From assembly GCA_017999135.1 (NCBI GenBank), contig JAGOBT010000004.1:1-26722 (forward strand): a stretch of 26,722 bases of DNA, in the 5' to 3' direction. Every line of letters begins with the position of its first letter. Positions within the stretch are counted from its first letter, which is position 1. Source of the stretch: Burkholderiaceae bacterium. Lineage in GTDB: Bacteria; Pseudomonadota; Gammaproteobacteria; Burkholderiales; Burkholderiaceae_C. The translations under genes were made by a program, and so were the position numbers. Shown piece after piece: positions 15,938 to 23,788 of the stretch. The notes below the pieces were generated by a model that saw only the letters and a list, made by a program, of their open reading frames with translations, made no database searches and was not told the origin of the DNA.

Positions 15938-16740
15938 CCGATGCCGTCTACACCCTGCACCGTGGCAGCCGCCCGCTGCTGCTGAGCCTGCCGCATGTGG
16001 GCACGGTGCTGCCCGACACACTGCGGCCGCGCCTGGTGCCCCGCGCCCTGGCGGTGGAAGACACCGACTGGCACCTGGAACGGCTGTACGGCTTTGCCAG
16101 GGCGCTGGGCGTGAGCATGCTGGTGCCGCGCCACAGCCGTTTTCTGGTCGACCTGAACCGCCCGCCCGAGAACGCGCCGATGTACCCCGGCGTCAACAAC
16201 ACCGGCCTGTGCCCGGCCACCTTCTTCACCGGCGAGCCGCTGTACCAGCCCGGCCAGGCGCCCGATGACGCCGAGGTGGCGCAGCGCGTGGCCACCTACT
16301 GGCGCCCCTACCACGACGCGCTGGCCGTTGAACTGGCCCGACTGCGCGCGGCCCACGGCCAGGTGGTGCTGTTCGACGGCCACAGCATCCGCAGCGAACT
16401 GCCCTGGCTGTTCGACGGTCGGCTGCCCGACCTGAACCTGGGCACGGCCAGCGGCAGCAGCTGCGCGCCGGCGCTGCGCACCGCGCTGTCCGGCGTGCTG
16501 GCCGCGCAAGCCGACTACTCCGTGGCGGTGGACGGCCGCTTCAAGGGCGGCCACATCACCCGCTTCTACGGCCGCCCGGCCGACGGCGTGCATGCGGTGC
16601 AGCTGGAGATGACCTGGCGCTGCTACATGGACGAAGTGCCGCCCTTCGCCTGGCACGACGGCCGCGCCGCCGCGGTGCAGCCGCTGCTGCAGCAACTGGT
16701 GCAGGCCATGCTGGGCTTTGCCGAGGGCACAGCGGCATGA
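15934..16740 (+). CDS. hutG: N-formylglutamate deformylase
   Basis: A 268-residue hydrolase that splits N-formyl-L-glutamate into glutamate and formate, the last step of the five-step hut route. The family pattern is seen in LLLSLPHVGTVLPD, VEDTDWHLERLYGFA, RHSRFLVDLNRPPENAPMYPG and VLFDGHSIRSELPWLFDGRLPDLNLGT, with likely metal or catalytic residues in DTDWH and DGHS. GGAGG lies 6 bases before ATG 15934. The stop overlaps the hutF start. Its pairing with hutF shows that the organism uses the deiminase/deformylase route and not a one-step formiminoglutamase. Confidence 0.95.
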   Translation: MTDAVYTLHRGSRPLLLSLPHVGTVLPDTLRPRLVPRALAVEDTDWHLERLYGFARALGVSMLVPRHSRFLVDLNRPPENAPMYPGVNNTGLCPATFFTGEPLYQPGQAPDDAEVAQRVATYWRPYHDALAVELARLRAAHGQVVLFDGHSIRSELPWLFDGRLPDLNLGTASGSSCAPALRTALSGVLAAQADYSVAVDGRFKGGHITRFYGRPADGVHAVQLEMTWRCYMDEVPPFAWHDGRAAAVQPLLQQLVQAMLGFAEGTAA

Positions 16741-18125
16741 GCGTGGCGCAGCTGCTGTGGGCGCCGCAGGCCTGGGTGGGCAGCGGCTGGCAGGCGCAGG
16801 TGCTGCTGGACGTCGACGCGCAGGGCCGTTTCCATCAGGTGCAACCCGGCGTGCCCGCCCCGGCCGGGGCCACGGTGCTGCCGGGCCCGGTGCTGCCGGG
16901 TCTGGTCAATGCCCACAGCCATGCCTTCCAGCGCGCCTTTGCCGGCCTGGCCGAGCGCCGCAGCGGCGCAGACGATGATTTCTGGGGCTGGCGCGACCGC
17001 ATGTACGCCGTGGCACTGCGGGTATCGCCCGACGCGCTGCGCGCCGTGGCCGGCCAGCTGTATGCCGAGCTGCTGCAGGGCGGCTACACCCAGGTGTGTG
17101 AATTCCACTACCTGCACCAGCAGCCCGATGGCCAGCCCTATGCCGACCGGCTGACGATGTGCCAGGCACTGATGCAGGCCGCGGCCGACACCGGCATCGG
17201 CCTGACGCTGCTGCCGGTGCTGTACGAGCGCGCCGGCTTCCAGCAGCCGGCGCTGCGCGACGACCAGCGCCGCTTTGCCACCACGGCAGCCGACGTGCTG
17301 GCGCTGCGCCAGGGCGTGCTGGCTGCGGGCCAGGCGCTGGTGACGGCCGGCGTGGCCATCCATTCGCTGCGCGCCGCGCGGCCGGCGTCGATCACGCAGC
17401 TGGCCCAGGCGCTGGCCGGCGACGACGGCCCGATCCACATCCACATCGCCGAGCAGACCGCCGAGGTCGACGATTGCCTGGCCGCCACCGGCCGGCGGCC
17501 GATCGACTGGCTGGCGCAGCACGTGCAGCTCGACTGCCGCTGGCACCTGGTGCACGCCACCCATGCCACGCCGGCAGAGATCGACGCGGTGGGCAGCGCC
17601 GGCGCCGGCGTGGTGATCTGCCCGAGCACCGAGGCCAACCTGGGTGACGGCCTGGTCGACCTGCCAGGCTGGCTGGCCAGCGGTGCGGCGGTGTCGCTGG
17701 GCAGCGACAGCCATGTCAGCCGCCAGTGGCCGGCCGAACTAAGGCTGCTGGAATACGGCCAGCGCCTGAATCGACGCCAGCGCAACGTGGCTGCCGCGCC
17801 GCAGCTGGGGCAGGACGCCACGGCAGCGCGGCTGTTCCAACGCCACCTGGCCGGCGGCGCGGCAGCAGCCGGGGTCGGCACCTGGAGCCTGCAGCCTGGG
17901 GCACGCGCCGACCTGCTGGTGCTGGATGCCCAGGCCGACGGCCTGGCTGGCGTGCCGCCCCGCCATGCGCTGGACGCACTGGTGTTCGCCACCGATGCGC
18001 CGGCCTTCCGCGAGGTGTGGGTGGCCGGTCAGCGCCGGGTGGCCGATGGCCGGCATGCGCGGCAGGCCGCGCTGCGCAGTGGCTTCGCCGACGCGATGGC
18101 CGGGCTGTGGGGCAAGCCCGATTGA
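16737..18125 (+). CDS. hutF: formimidoylglutamate deiminase
   Basis: A 462-residue amidohydrolase that converts N-formimino-L-glutamate to N-formyl-L-glutamate plus ammonia, the fourth hut step, feeding HutG. Metal-binding HSH is at 60-62 in LVNAHSHAFQRAFAGL. The later metal and active-site motifs are HIHIAEQTAEV, LVHATHAT, CPSTEANLGDG and SLGSDSHVSRQW. ATG 16737 overlaps the hutG stop (16737-16740), so it is translated after hutG although it acts before it. It is probably the last gene of the hutC-led unit, as the next gene has a 66-base gap. Confidence 0.96.
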   Translation: MSVAQLLWAPQAWVGSGWQAQVLLDVDAQGRFHQVQPGVPAPAGATVLPGPVLPGLVNAHSHAFQRAFAGLAERRSGADDDFWGWRDRMYAVALRVSPDALRAVAGQLYAELLQGGYTQVCEFHYLHQQPDGQPYADRLTMCQALMQAAADTGIGLTLLPVLYERAGFQQPALRDDQRRFATTAADVLALRQGVLAAGQALVTAGVAIHSLRAARPASITQLAQALAGDDGPIHIHIAEQTAEVDDCLAATGRRPIDWLAQHVQLDCRWHLVHATHATPAEIDAVGSAGAGVVICPSTEANLGDGLVDLPGWLASGAAVSLGSDSHVSRQWPAELRLLEYGQRLNRRQRNVAAAPQLGQDATAARLFQRHLAGGAAAAGVGTWSLQPGARADLLVLDAQADGLAGVPPRHALDALVFATDAPAFREVWVAGQRRVADGRHARQAALRSGFADAMAGLWGKPD

Positions 18126-18191
18126 CGGCAGCGGGTGGGCCGTCCCTACACTGCTGGCATCGCCTTCACACCCACATCACAGGAGCACCCC

Positions 18192-18875
18192 ATGGGATCG
18201 ATGATCAGCTTCAACCGCCCCGACGGCCAGGCCGTGCAAGGCTATCTGGCCGAGTGCCCCGGCGCCACCGGCGCGGTGGTGGTCATCCAGGAATGGTGGG
18301 GCCTGAACGACCAGATCCGCGGCGTGGCCGACCGCATCGCCCGCGCCGGCTACACCGCCCTGGTGCCCGACCTGTACCGCGGCAAGAGCACGGTGGAGGC
18401 GGAAGAGGCCCACCACCTGATGAGCAACCTGAACTTCGGCGACGCCGCCAGCCAGGACGTGCGCGGCGCGGTGCAGTACCTCAAGGCCAGCCACGCCAAG
18501 GTCGGCGTCACCGGCTTCTGCATGGGCGGCGCGCTGACCGTGCTGAGCCTGACCATGGCACCCGAGGCCGATGCCGGCGTGGTGTGGTACGGCCTGCCGC
18601 CGCTGGAGTATGTGGACGCCAACAAGATCAAGGCGCCGATGATCGCCCACTGGGCCGAGCAGGACGTGCCCTTCCCCATCGCCACCGTCGACCCGCTGGA
18701 GGCCAAGCTGAAGGAAGCCGGCGTGTCGTTCACCGGCTACCGCTACCTGGCCCAGCACGGCTTCGCCAACGAAACCGCCCAGGGCCCTGGCCGTCTGCCG
18801 ATGACCCAGTACGACGCCGCCTGGTCCCAACTGGCCTGGGACCGCAGCTTCGCCTTCTTCGGCAAGCACCTCTGA
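18192..18875 (+). CDS. dienelactone hydrolase family protein
   Basis: A 227-residue alpha/beta hydrolase. The catalytic triad is visible: nucleophile Cys110 in GVTGFCMGGAL, Asp158 in AEQDVPFP and His189 in AQHGFANE. Glu34 in VIQEWWGLND matches the Glu that activates the Cys in dienelactone hydrolase. The true substrate may be another lactone or ester. ATG 18192 is preferred because AGGAG lies 6 bases upstream (18181-18185). It follows hutF by 66 bases and faces the glycosyltransferase fusion gene across a 420-base spacer. A link to histidine use is possible but unsupported. Confidence 0.9.
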   Translation: MGSMISFNRPDGQAVQGYLAECPGATGAVVVIQEWWGLNDQIRGVADRIARAGYTALVPDLYRGKSTVEAEEAHHLMSNLNFGDAASQDVRGAVQYLKASHAKVGVTGFCMGGALTVLSLTMAPEADAGVVWYGLPPLEYVDANKIKAPMIAHWAEQDVPFPIATVDPLEAKLKEAGVSFTGYRYLAQHGFANETAQGPGRLPMTQYDAAWSQLAWDRSFAFFGKHL

Positions 18876-19295
18876 CGCCGGGGCGGGTTGGGGGCTCGTT
18901 GCGGTCGTTGCCTTGGCGGTGCGCCTTGCGTTTTGCTTCGCCGCGTCGATGCAGCCCGCCGGGTCCCGGCCCGGCAACCGGCCAATCTTTTGTTGGGGCC
19001 AAAAGATTGGATCAAAAGGCCCCTCTCCAAACTGCGCGTTGAGGCCGGCGCGTCTGTGGAGATCCAGGCGCTTCGACTCCCCTGTCCGGCTCGAACAAAG
19101 CCGCCCCTGGCGACCGCAGCCGCTTCAGCGGCGGTTCCGCTCAGCAGGCTGCTGGGCTGCACCGATCGACGCATGCCGCGATCGCGCCTGGCCGAGGTCT
19201 GCGCGACACAGCCCTGATCGGGGTGGCACGGCCGCGGAATGTGCCGCGCTGCTTCCGGCCAAGTGGCCGATCACCTACCAGTCCAGCGCCGTCAT
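18876..19295. other. gene-free spacer with a 10-bp inverted repeat
   Basis: About 420 bases between converging genes with no convincing gene. Open frames here lack family features or ribosome sites. The notable element is a perfect inverted repeat CCAATCTTTT / AAAAGATTGG (18982-18991 and 19001-19010, 9-base loop). It could end transcription from either side, though no T-run follows it, or belong to an interspersed Burkholderiales repeat that I seem to recognise around GTTGGGGCCAAAAG. Nothing else was found in the stretch. Confidence 0.5.
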
Positions 19296-20723
19296 TCAGG
19301 CCCGCACTGGCAGGTCTGGCACACGCAGGCGCAGGTCGTCGAAGCTGGACAGCACCGTCAGGCCCGGCACCTGCGCCAGCTGGGGCGACTTGGGGTCAAT
19401 GGCAAACGCACGGTCGGCCGCGCGCAGCATGCCCAGGTCGTTGAGGTTGTCGCCCACCGCCCAGCATTCGGACAGCCGGGGCTCGCTGCGGTCGTCGCGC
19501 AGTCGGCGGATCACATGGCTCTTGCAGATGGCGGGGCCAGCATCACCAACAGGCGCCACGAAGGCCGGGTTGATCCGCACCTCGCCAGAGCACACCTCGG
19601 CATCGAATTGCATGGTGTGTGCCAGCGCGAAGTCGGCGAACACCCGGCGCCGCAGGATCTCGGCAGCCACGAAGTAGCTGTCACTGACCACCCCCACCAT
19701 GAAGCCGGCACGCCGCAGCCGGTTGATGCAGGCGATCACCCCGGGCCGGACGGGCAGCGCCTGCGCCACCCGCTCGAACTGCTGCTGGTGCACGAACTTG
19801 AACAGCGCCGCGATGCGCTCGCTGCGGGTGGCGGCATCGTCGCCGCCGTCCAGCAGCCGGCCCAGGGCCGCCGCATGGCCGGTGGCGCGAGCCAGTTCGA
19901 CCACATAGCGCTCGGGGGTGAGCGTGCCGTCCATGTCCAGCAGCACAAGGCGGGTGCGCCCGCGGCGCCGGGTGAGGATGTAGTCCAGCGTGGCCGTGGC
20001 CTGGCGCTGGGTCTCGTACATGGCCACGATCTGCTCCATGTGCAGGCGGCCAGCAGCCCGCGCCCGGGTGTAGATCACGCGCGAGATCTCGTTGGCCATG
20101 GCCGTCAGGTCGAGCAGAGGCTGGCTGTCGTTCTCCAGCGAGCCGATGTCCACCTCCGCCAGGCGCGCGCCAGCGCGGTGGGCATCGATCAGCAGGCCGA
20201 TGTCGACGCCATAACCGTTCTCGAAGCGCAGCGCCTTCAGCAGCGACACCCGCGCGGCGACCAGGCCGCCCAGCGGCTGCGCGAAGTGCGCCAGTTCCGG
20301 AAAGAACACCTTCAGCATGGGCTTGGCCGTGAGCTCAGTGACACGCCCGCCGGTGCGACCGAAGCGCGCCTTGACGAAGTCGGCCTCGCCTTCCACCAGC
20401 GGGCGGCACAGGTCGGTCACGATGCCGGGTCGCAGCCCCGCCAGGTCGCCATCGAGGTAGACCACCAGCTCGCAACCCGCGACGCCGACGCCGTCGCACA
20501 TCGAGGCGCCCTTGCCCAGCATGGTGCTGGTGATGACCTCGGCACCCGCCTGGCGGGCCAGCTGCGCGGTGTCGTCGATCGAGCTGTCGTCGACGACGAT
20601 CACCTCGGCCGTGGCCGGGTCGGCCAGCGCATGCCGCACCACGCTGGCGATGCGCGCGGCCTCGTTCAGCGCCGGAATCACCACGCTGGCGCAGGCCACC
20701 AGGGGGGAAGGCGCGGCCGTCAT
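19296..20723 (-). CDS. fused GpgS-like glycosyltransferase and HAD phosphatase
   Basis: A 475-residue two-domain protein. Residues 1-230 resemble glucosyl-3-phosphoglycerate synthase (GT81, GpgS): VVIPALNEAARI, VVDDSSIDDT (44-52), LGKGASM (69-75), the metal DGD (91-93), RTGGRVTELTAKPML (123-137) and FAQPLGGLVAAR with ENGYGVDIGLLID. Residues about 257-450 are a SerB-like HAD phosphatase: DMDGT (263-267), Ser347 in VVSDS, Lys401 and GDNLND (424-429), all intact. A single chain could make glucosyl-3-phosphoglycerate (or a relative) and dephosphorylate it to glucosylglycerate, a compatible solute. The activity and the sugar and acceptor are inferred. ATG 20723 overlaps the clc stop (ATGA), so they are coupled. 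Confidence 0.82.
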   Translation of the reverse strand: MTAAPSPLVACASVVIPALNEAARIASVVRHALADPATAEVIVVDDSSIDDTAQLARQAGAEVITSTMLGKGASMCDGVGVAGCELVVYLDGDLAGLRPGIVTDLCRPLVEGEADFVKARFGRTGGRVTELTAKPMLKVFFPELAHFAQPLGGLVAARVSLLKALRFENGYGVDIGLLIDAHRAGARLAEVDIGSLENDSQPLLDLTAMANEISRVIYTRARAAGRLHMEQIVAMYETQRQATATLDYILTRRRGRTRLVLLDMDGTLTPERYVVELARATGHAAALGRLLDGGDDAATRSERIAALFKFVHQQQFERVAQALPVRPGVIACINRLRRAGFMVGVVSDSYFVAAEILRRRVFADFALAHTMQFDAEVCSGEVRINPAFVAPVGDAGPAICKSHVIRRLRDDRSEPRLSECWAVGDNLNDLGMLRAADRAFAIDPKSPQLAQVPGLTVLSSFDDLRLRVPDLPVRA

Positions 20724-22171
20724 GGCGTGTCAGGCCGGGGCCGTGCCGGGGCCGCGCCCGGCACCGGCAGCATCGCCGCCAGCTCCTGGTACATCGGCCG
20801 GGTGACCAGCCGCGCCACGCCGCTGGACAGCAGCGCGCAGGCCATCAGACTCAGCACCATGGCCTGGCCCGACACCATCTCCATCACGATGATGAAGGCG
20901 GTGATCGGCCCACCGGTGGTGGCGGCCAGGAAGCCGGCCATGCCCATCGCGATCAGCGGGATGGCGGCCTCGCGGCCCATGCCCATGAACAGTGCCACGT
21001 CGTTGCCGATGCCCGCACCGATGGCCAGCGACGGCGCGAACACGCCCGCCGGCACGCCGGACCAGGCCGAGATCCAGGTGGCGCAGAACTTCAGCAGCGT
21101 GTAGACGCCCGGCAGCTCGCCCTGCCCTTCCAGCAGCGCACGGGTGGGCGCATAGCCGGCACCGGCCGTGGCGCCCTGCGTGGCCAGGCCGATCACCGCC
21201 ACGGCCAGGCCGCAGCCAGAGGCAAAGCGCAGCGGGTACGCGCTGCGCCAGCGGCTGAAGCGGTCGGGCAGGCCGCGCACCGACACCACGATCAACCGGG
21301 CAAACAGCCCGCCCGCCAGGCCGGCCACCAAGGCCACCACCAGCCCCGGCAGCAGCAAGGACCACGACAGCGCCTGCACCTTCAGGCGGCCGAAGTAGGT
21401 GGCGTTGCCGAACACCGCCACCGCCACCAGGCCAGCCAGCACGATGGCCGCGATCACCAGCGCGCTGTGCGAGATGTGGCGCCGCCGGGTCAGCTGCTCC
21501 AGCGCGAAGACGATGCCGCCCAGCGGCGTGTTGAAGGCCGCGGCAATGCCTGCGGCGGCGCCAGCCACCATCAGGTCATGCGCGTCGATGCCCGATTGCG
21601 GCGACAGCCAGCGCCTCGCGCCGACCATCACCCCGGCGCCCACCTGCACGGTGGGCCCCTCTCGGCCGATCGACAGGCCCGCCAGCAGGCCGCCAGACAC
21701 CAGGCCGATCTTGTGCAGCGACACCCGCAGTGACACCAGCCAGGCGCTCTGCGCCGGCGGCAGGTCGTCGTCGAGCGCGCGCACCACCTGCGGAATGCCC
21801 GAGCCCAGTGCACCCGGAACGAAGCGGCGGGCCCACCACAGCAGCGCCACGGTCAGCGCGGGTGTCCACAGCAAGGTCAGGTAGCGACCATGGTCGCCCC
21901 AGCCCTCGATCAGCCGGAACCCGTGGATCGCCGCCTCGGCCAGCAGCGTGAAGCCCACCACGATGGCGCCGGTGGCGGCGGCAAAGGCCAGCACCACGGC
22001 GCGGTCCAACCACTGCCGGCCGGCCAGGATCTCCTGCCGCAGGTTGCGCCAGAACTCGGGGTCGATGTCATGCGCGGTGCGCCAGCCGCCATGCAGCCAG
22101 GCACGCACCATGCGCACGGCCTCACGCCACGCGGCAGGGCGCGGGACGGCTTCATCGCTCGGCATGGACAT
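20720..22171 (-). CDS. ClC-family chloride channel/transporter
   Basis: A 483-residue membrane protein with the ClC architecture. The anion-site motifs are GSGIPQ (123-128), GREGPTVQ (169-176, gating Glu171), GVFAPS (376-381) and a C-terminal Tyr461 in RPMYQEL. There are no C-terminal CBS domains. The position of the internal proton Glu (E203 in the E. coli antiporter) appears to be Gln226, in VFALEQLTR. The frame is open to GTG 22240, but a promoter-like TACAAT at 22228-22233 lies downstream of that codon, so ATG 22171 (or 22165) is preferred; neither has a clear ribosome site. It is coupled to the glycosyltransferase/phosphatase gene, suggesting an osmotic or ionic role. Confidence 0.92.
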   Translation of the reverse strand: MSMPSDEAVPRPAAWREAVRMVRAWLHGGWRTAHDIDPEFWRNLRQEILAGRQWLDRAVVLAFAAATGAIVVGFTLLAEAAIHGFRLIEGWGDHGRYLTLLWTPALTVALLWWARRFVPGALGSGIPQVVRALDDDLPPAQSAWLVSLRVSLHKIGLVSGGLLAGLSIGREGPTVQVGAGVMVGARRWLSPQSGIDAHDLMVAGAAAGIAAAFNTPLGGIVFALEQLTRRRHISHSALVIAAIVLAGLVAVAVFGNATYFGRLKVQALSWSLLLPGLVVALVAGLAGGLFARLIVVSVRGLPDRFSRWRSAYPLRFASGCGLAVAVIGLATQGATAGAGYAPTRALLEGQGELPGVYTLLKFCATWISAWSGVPAGVFAPSLAIGAGIGNDVALFMGMGREAAIPLIAMGMAGFLAATTGGPITAFIIVMEMVSGQAMVLSLMACALLSSGVARLVTRPMYQELAAMLPVPGAAPARPRPDTP

Positions 22172-22227
22172 GGGCGTGGGCGTGGGCTTGGCGGGTTGAG
22201 CCGGCTGCACGGTGCAGACGGCACCCG

Positions 22228-22253
22228 ATTGTATTTGCACAATTGCATTTACA
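22228..22253 (-). promoter_or_regulatory. AT-rich promoter/operator-like site before clc
   Basis: Read on the minus strand, this site has GCAAATACAATCGG with a -10-like TACAAT, in an otherwise very GC-rich surround. It contains an imperfect dyad TGTA-N2-TGCA-N4-TGCA-N2-TACA (22230-22253). A closely similar sequence precedes marR. It is a candidate promoter for clc overlapped by the operator of the MarR regulator encoded upstream. No good -35 box is evident. Confidence 0.5.
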
Positions 22254-22294
22254 GCCCTGGCATTTCCGCGCCAGGCCGCGCGCAGGCCGTGCCG

Positions 22295-22822
22295 CTACAT
22301 CTGAGCCAGCGGGATGCCGGCCGCGCGGGCGTCGGTCTTCAGCTTGTCCAGCAGCTTGCCCAGGTCATCGTCGAGCCGGGCCAGCGTGCGTGCATCGAGT
22401 GCCGCCAGGGCTTCGGGCAGCACCCCCGTGGCGGGGCCAGGCGCCTTCTTCAGCACCCGTGCACCGGCGGGCGTCACCCGCAGGCACAGTGCACGGCGGT
22501 CGGCTTCGGCCCGGTTGGCCACCAGCAGGCCGGCCGTGGCCATCGCCTTCACGAGATTGCTGGCCGTGGTCTGGTGGATGTCCATGGCCCGGGCGAGGCC
22601 ACCCACGCCGATGTCGGGCTGGGCATGCACGACGCTCAACGCCCACAGCTGGGCGCCGCCGATGCCGGCCCGCTTCTCCACCTGCTGGAAGTGCGTCTTG
22701 ACAGCATTGAACACCGAGCGGAACTTGCGCAGCACCCGGATGGCGGGCTCGGCCTGCACATCGGCCACGGCAGGCGCTGCCTGGGTGGGTCGGCGCTGGG
22801 GGGCGGGGGTCGGGGACGGCAT
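22295..22822 (-). CDS. MarR-family transcriptional regulator
   Basis: A 175-residue winged-helix dimeric regulator. The DNA-binding part is LWALSVVHAQPDIGVGGLARAMDIHQTTASNLVKAMATAGLLVANRAEADRRALCLRVTPAG (about 60-120), with recognition helix HQTTASNLVKAM and wing RAEADRRALCLRVT. A Pro-rich N-terminus (MPSPTPAPQRRP) precedes it. ATG 22822 is the best start; the frame opens to 22870 without family-like residues. It reads toward clc (start 124 bases after its stop), and similar AT-rich sites lie before both genes, so it probably controls itself and clc. The ligand is unknown. A terminator lies 46 bases before its start codon. Confidence 0.88.
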   Translation of the reverse strand: MPSPTPAPQRRPTQAAPAVADVQAEPAIRVLRKFRSVFNAVKTHFQQVEKRAGIGGAQLWALSVVHAQPDIGVGGLARAMDIHQTTASNLVKAMATAGLLVANRAEADRRALCLRVTPAGARVLKKAPGPATGVLPEALAALDARTLARLDDDLGKLLDKLKTDARAAGIPLAQM

Positions 22823-22868
22823 GCCGAAATCATAGGCGGGCACGCACGGCCGGCCACGCGGCCCACCC

Positions 22869-22896
22869 AAAAAAGCGGGGCCCGAACGGGCCCCGC
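22869..22896 (-). terminator. Rho-independent terminator ahead of marR
   Basis: On the minus strand, a GC stem GCGGGGCCCG / CGGGCCCCGC (22875-22896, 9-10 pairs with a tiny loop) is followed directly by six Ts (22874-22869). It is a textbook intrinsic terminator for leftward transcripts. It may end the tcdA transcript (stop at 23006), or end a short RNA begun at the TATAAT at 22955-22950, making it an attenuator for marR. Confidence 0.88.
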
Positions 22897-22943
22897 GAAG
22901 TCGCTCTCCTGACCGCGCATCGATGGATGTCTCGACAGGCGGC
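22869..22943 (-). ncRNA. candidate small RNA or marR leader/attenuator (about 75 nt)
   Basis: A perfect -10 hexamer TATAAT lies at 22955-22950 on the minus strand, and a strong intrinsic terminator ends at 22869. A transcript starting near 22943 would be about 75 nt, with a GGTCAGGAGAGCGAC segment just before the terminator stem, and would stop 46 bases before the marR start codon. That is the layout of a small RNA or of a riboswitch/attenuator leader. There is no convincing -35 box and I match no known RNA family, so this is a prediction from layout. Confidence 0.4.
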
Positions 22944-22949
22944 CCGCGA

Positions 22950-22975
22950 ATTATATTTGCCTGAATGTATTTTGC
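22950..22975 (-). promoter_or_regulatory. AT-rich promoter/operator-like site before marR
   Basis: Read on the minus strand this is GCAAAATACATTCAGGCAAA followed by TATAAT. It agrees with the site before clc in 18 of 26 positions, including GCAAATA(T/C)AAT. It is the only other AT-rich island in this GC-rich block. It is likely a promoter with overlapping operator for the local MarR protein. Confidence 0.5.
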
Positions 22976-23005
22976 GGGATCGGGGCGATCCCGACCCGGC
23001 TGCTG

Positions 23006-23788
23006 TCAGGTCTGGCGCGGCAGCCGCACCAGGCGCAGCGCCTCGCCGGCAGCCACCAGGCCGAAGGTGGCAGTCACGGTGACGGTGGACCCGTAGCCGG
23101 CACAGTTCAGCGTGCCGTCGGTGGCACAGCCGTCGTCGTTGACCGGCGCAGCCACGGCTTCGCGGCTGAACACGCAGCGCACGCCGATGCGGGCCTGGCG
23201 CCCGGTCAGCGACGCACCTTGCTTGCGCAGGCGCTGGCGCAGGCTGGCCAGCAGCGGGTCATGGGTCACCTCTGACAGGTCGGCCAGTTCCACGGCCTGG
23301 GGCTGCACCTTGCCGCCCGCAGCACCCACGCACACCAGCGGCGTGCCGGTCTGCAGCGCCCACGCTGCCAGCGCCAGCTTGGCCGCGCCCTGGTCGCAGG
23401 CGTCGATCAACAAGTCCACCGGCGCGGGCAGCAGCTGCGGCCAGTTGTCGGCGCTGGCGAAGTCTTCCACGCACAGCACTTCGCAACCGGGGTGGATGTC
23501 GGCAATGCGCTGGCGCAGCGCCTCGGCCTTGGCCATGCCCAGCGTGCTGCCCAGCGCCTGGATCTGCCGGTTGATGTTGGATTCGGCCACGTGGTCCAGG
23601 TCGACCAGCACCAGGCGGGCCACGCCGCTGCGGGCCAGTGCCTCCACCGCCCACGCGCCTACGCCGCCCAGCCCGACGACGGCGATGCGAGCGGCCCGCA
23701 CCGCCTCGTAGCCGACAGCACCGTACAGCCGGCGCAAGCCGCCGAAGCGGCGCTCCAGGTCGGCGTCGGCATCCAGTGGCTGCAACAT
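23006..23788 (-). CDS. tcdA: tRNA threonylcarbamoyladenosine dehydratase
   Basis: A 260-residue E1-like (ThiF/MoeB-fold) enzyme that uses ATP to cyclise the t6A modification at tRNA position 37 to ct6A. The nucleotide motif is VVGLGGVGAWAVEALARSGV (about 37-56), followed by the acidic DLDHVAESNINRQIQAL segment, the DLLIDACDQGAAK segment and CVGAAGGKVQP. The opening RRFGGLRRLYG is typical of TcdA (CsdL). Length matches the family (about 268). ATG 23788 overlaps the last base of the cpoB stop (TGATG), so it is coupled to the tol-pal unit, although its job is unrelated. The terminator at 22869-22896 may close this operon. Confidence 0.93.
   Translation of the reverse strand: MLQPLDADADLERRFGGLRRLYGAVGYEAVRAARIAVVGLGGVGAWAVEALARSGVARLVLVDLDHVAESNINRQIQALGSTLGMAKAEALRQRIADIHPGCEVLCVEDFASADNWPQLLPAPVDLLIDACDQGAAKLALAAWALQTGTPLVCVGAAGGKVQPQAVELADLSEVTHDPLLASLRQRLRKQGASLTGRQARIGVRCVFSREAVAAPVNDDGCATDGTLNCAGYGSTVTVTATFGLVAAGEALRLVRLPRQT

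Noticed and set aside
18913..19677. A gene in the spacer after the dienelactone hydrolase
   Set aside because: The frame runs into the antisense of the glycosyltransferase fusion, has no ribosome site and shows no family features.
22869..22943. Glycine riboswitch (GGAGAGC resemblance before the terminator)
   Set aside because: The GGAGAGC fragment is present, but the required later CCGAAGG-type segment and second helix are missing, and marR is not a glycine gene.
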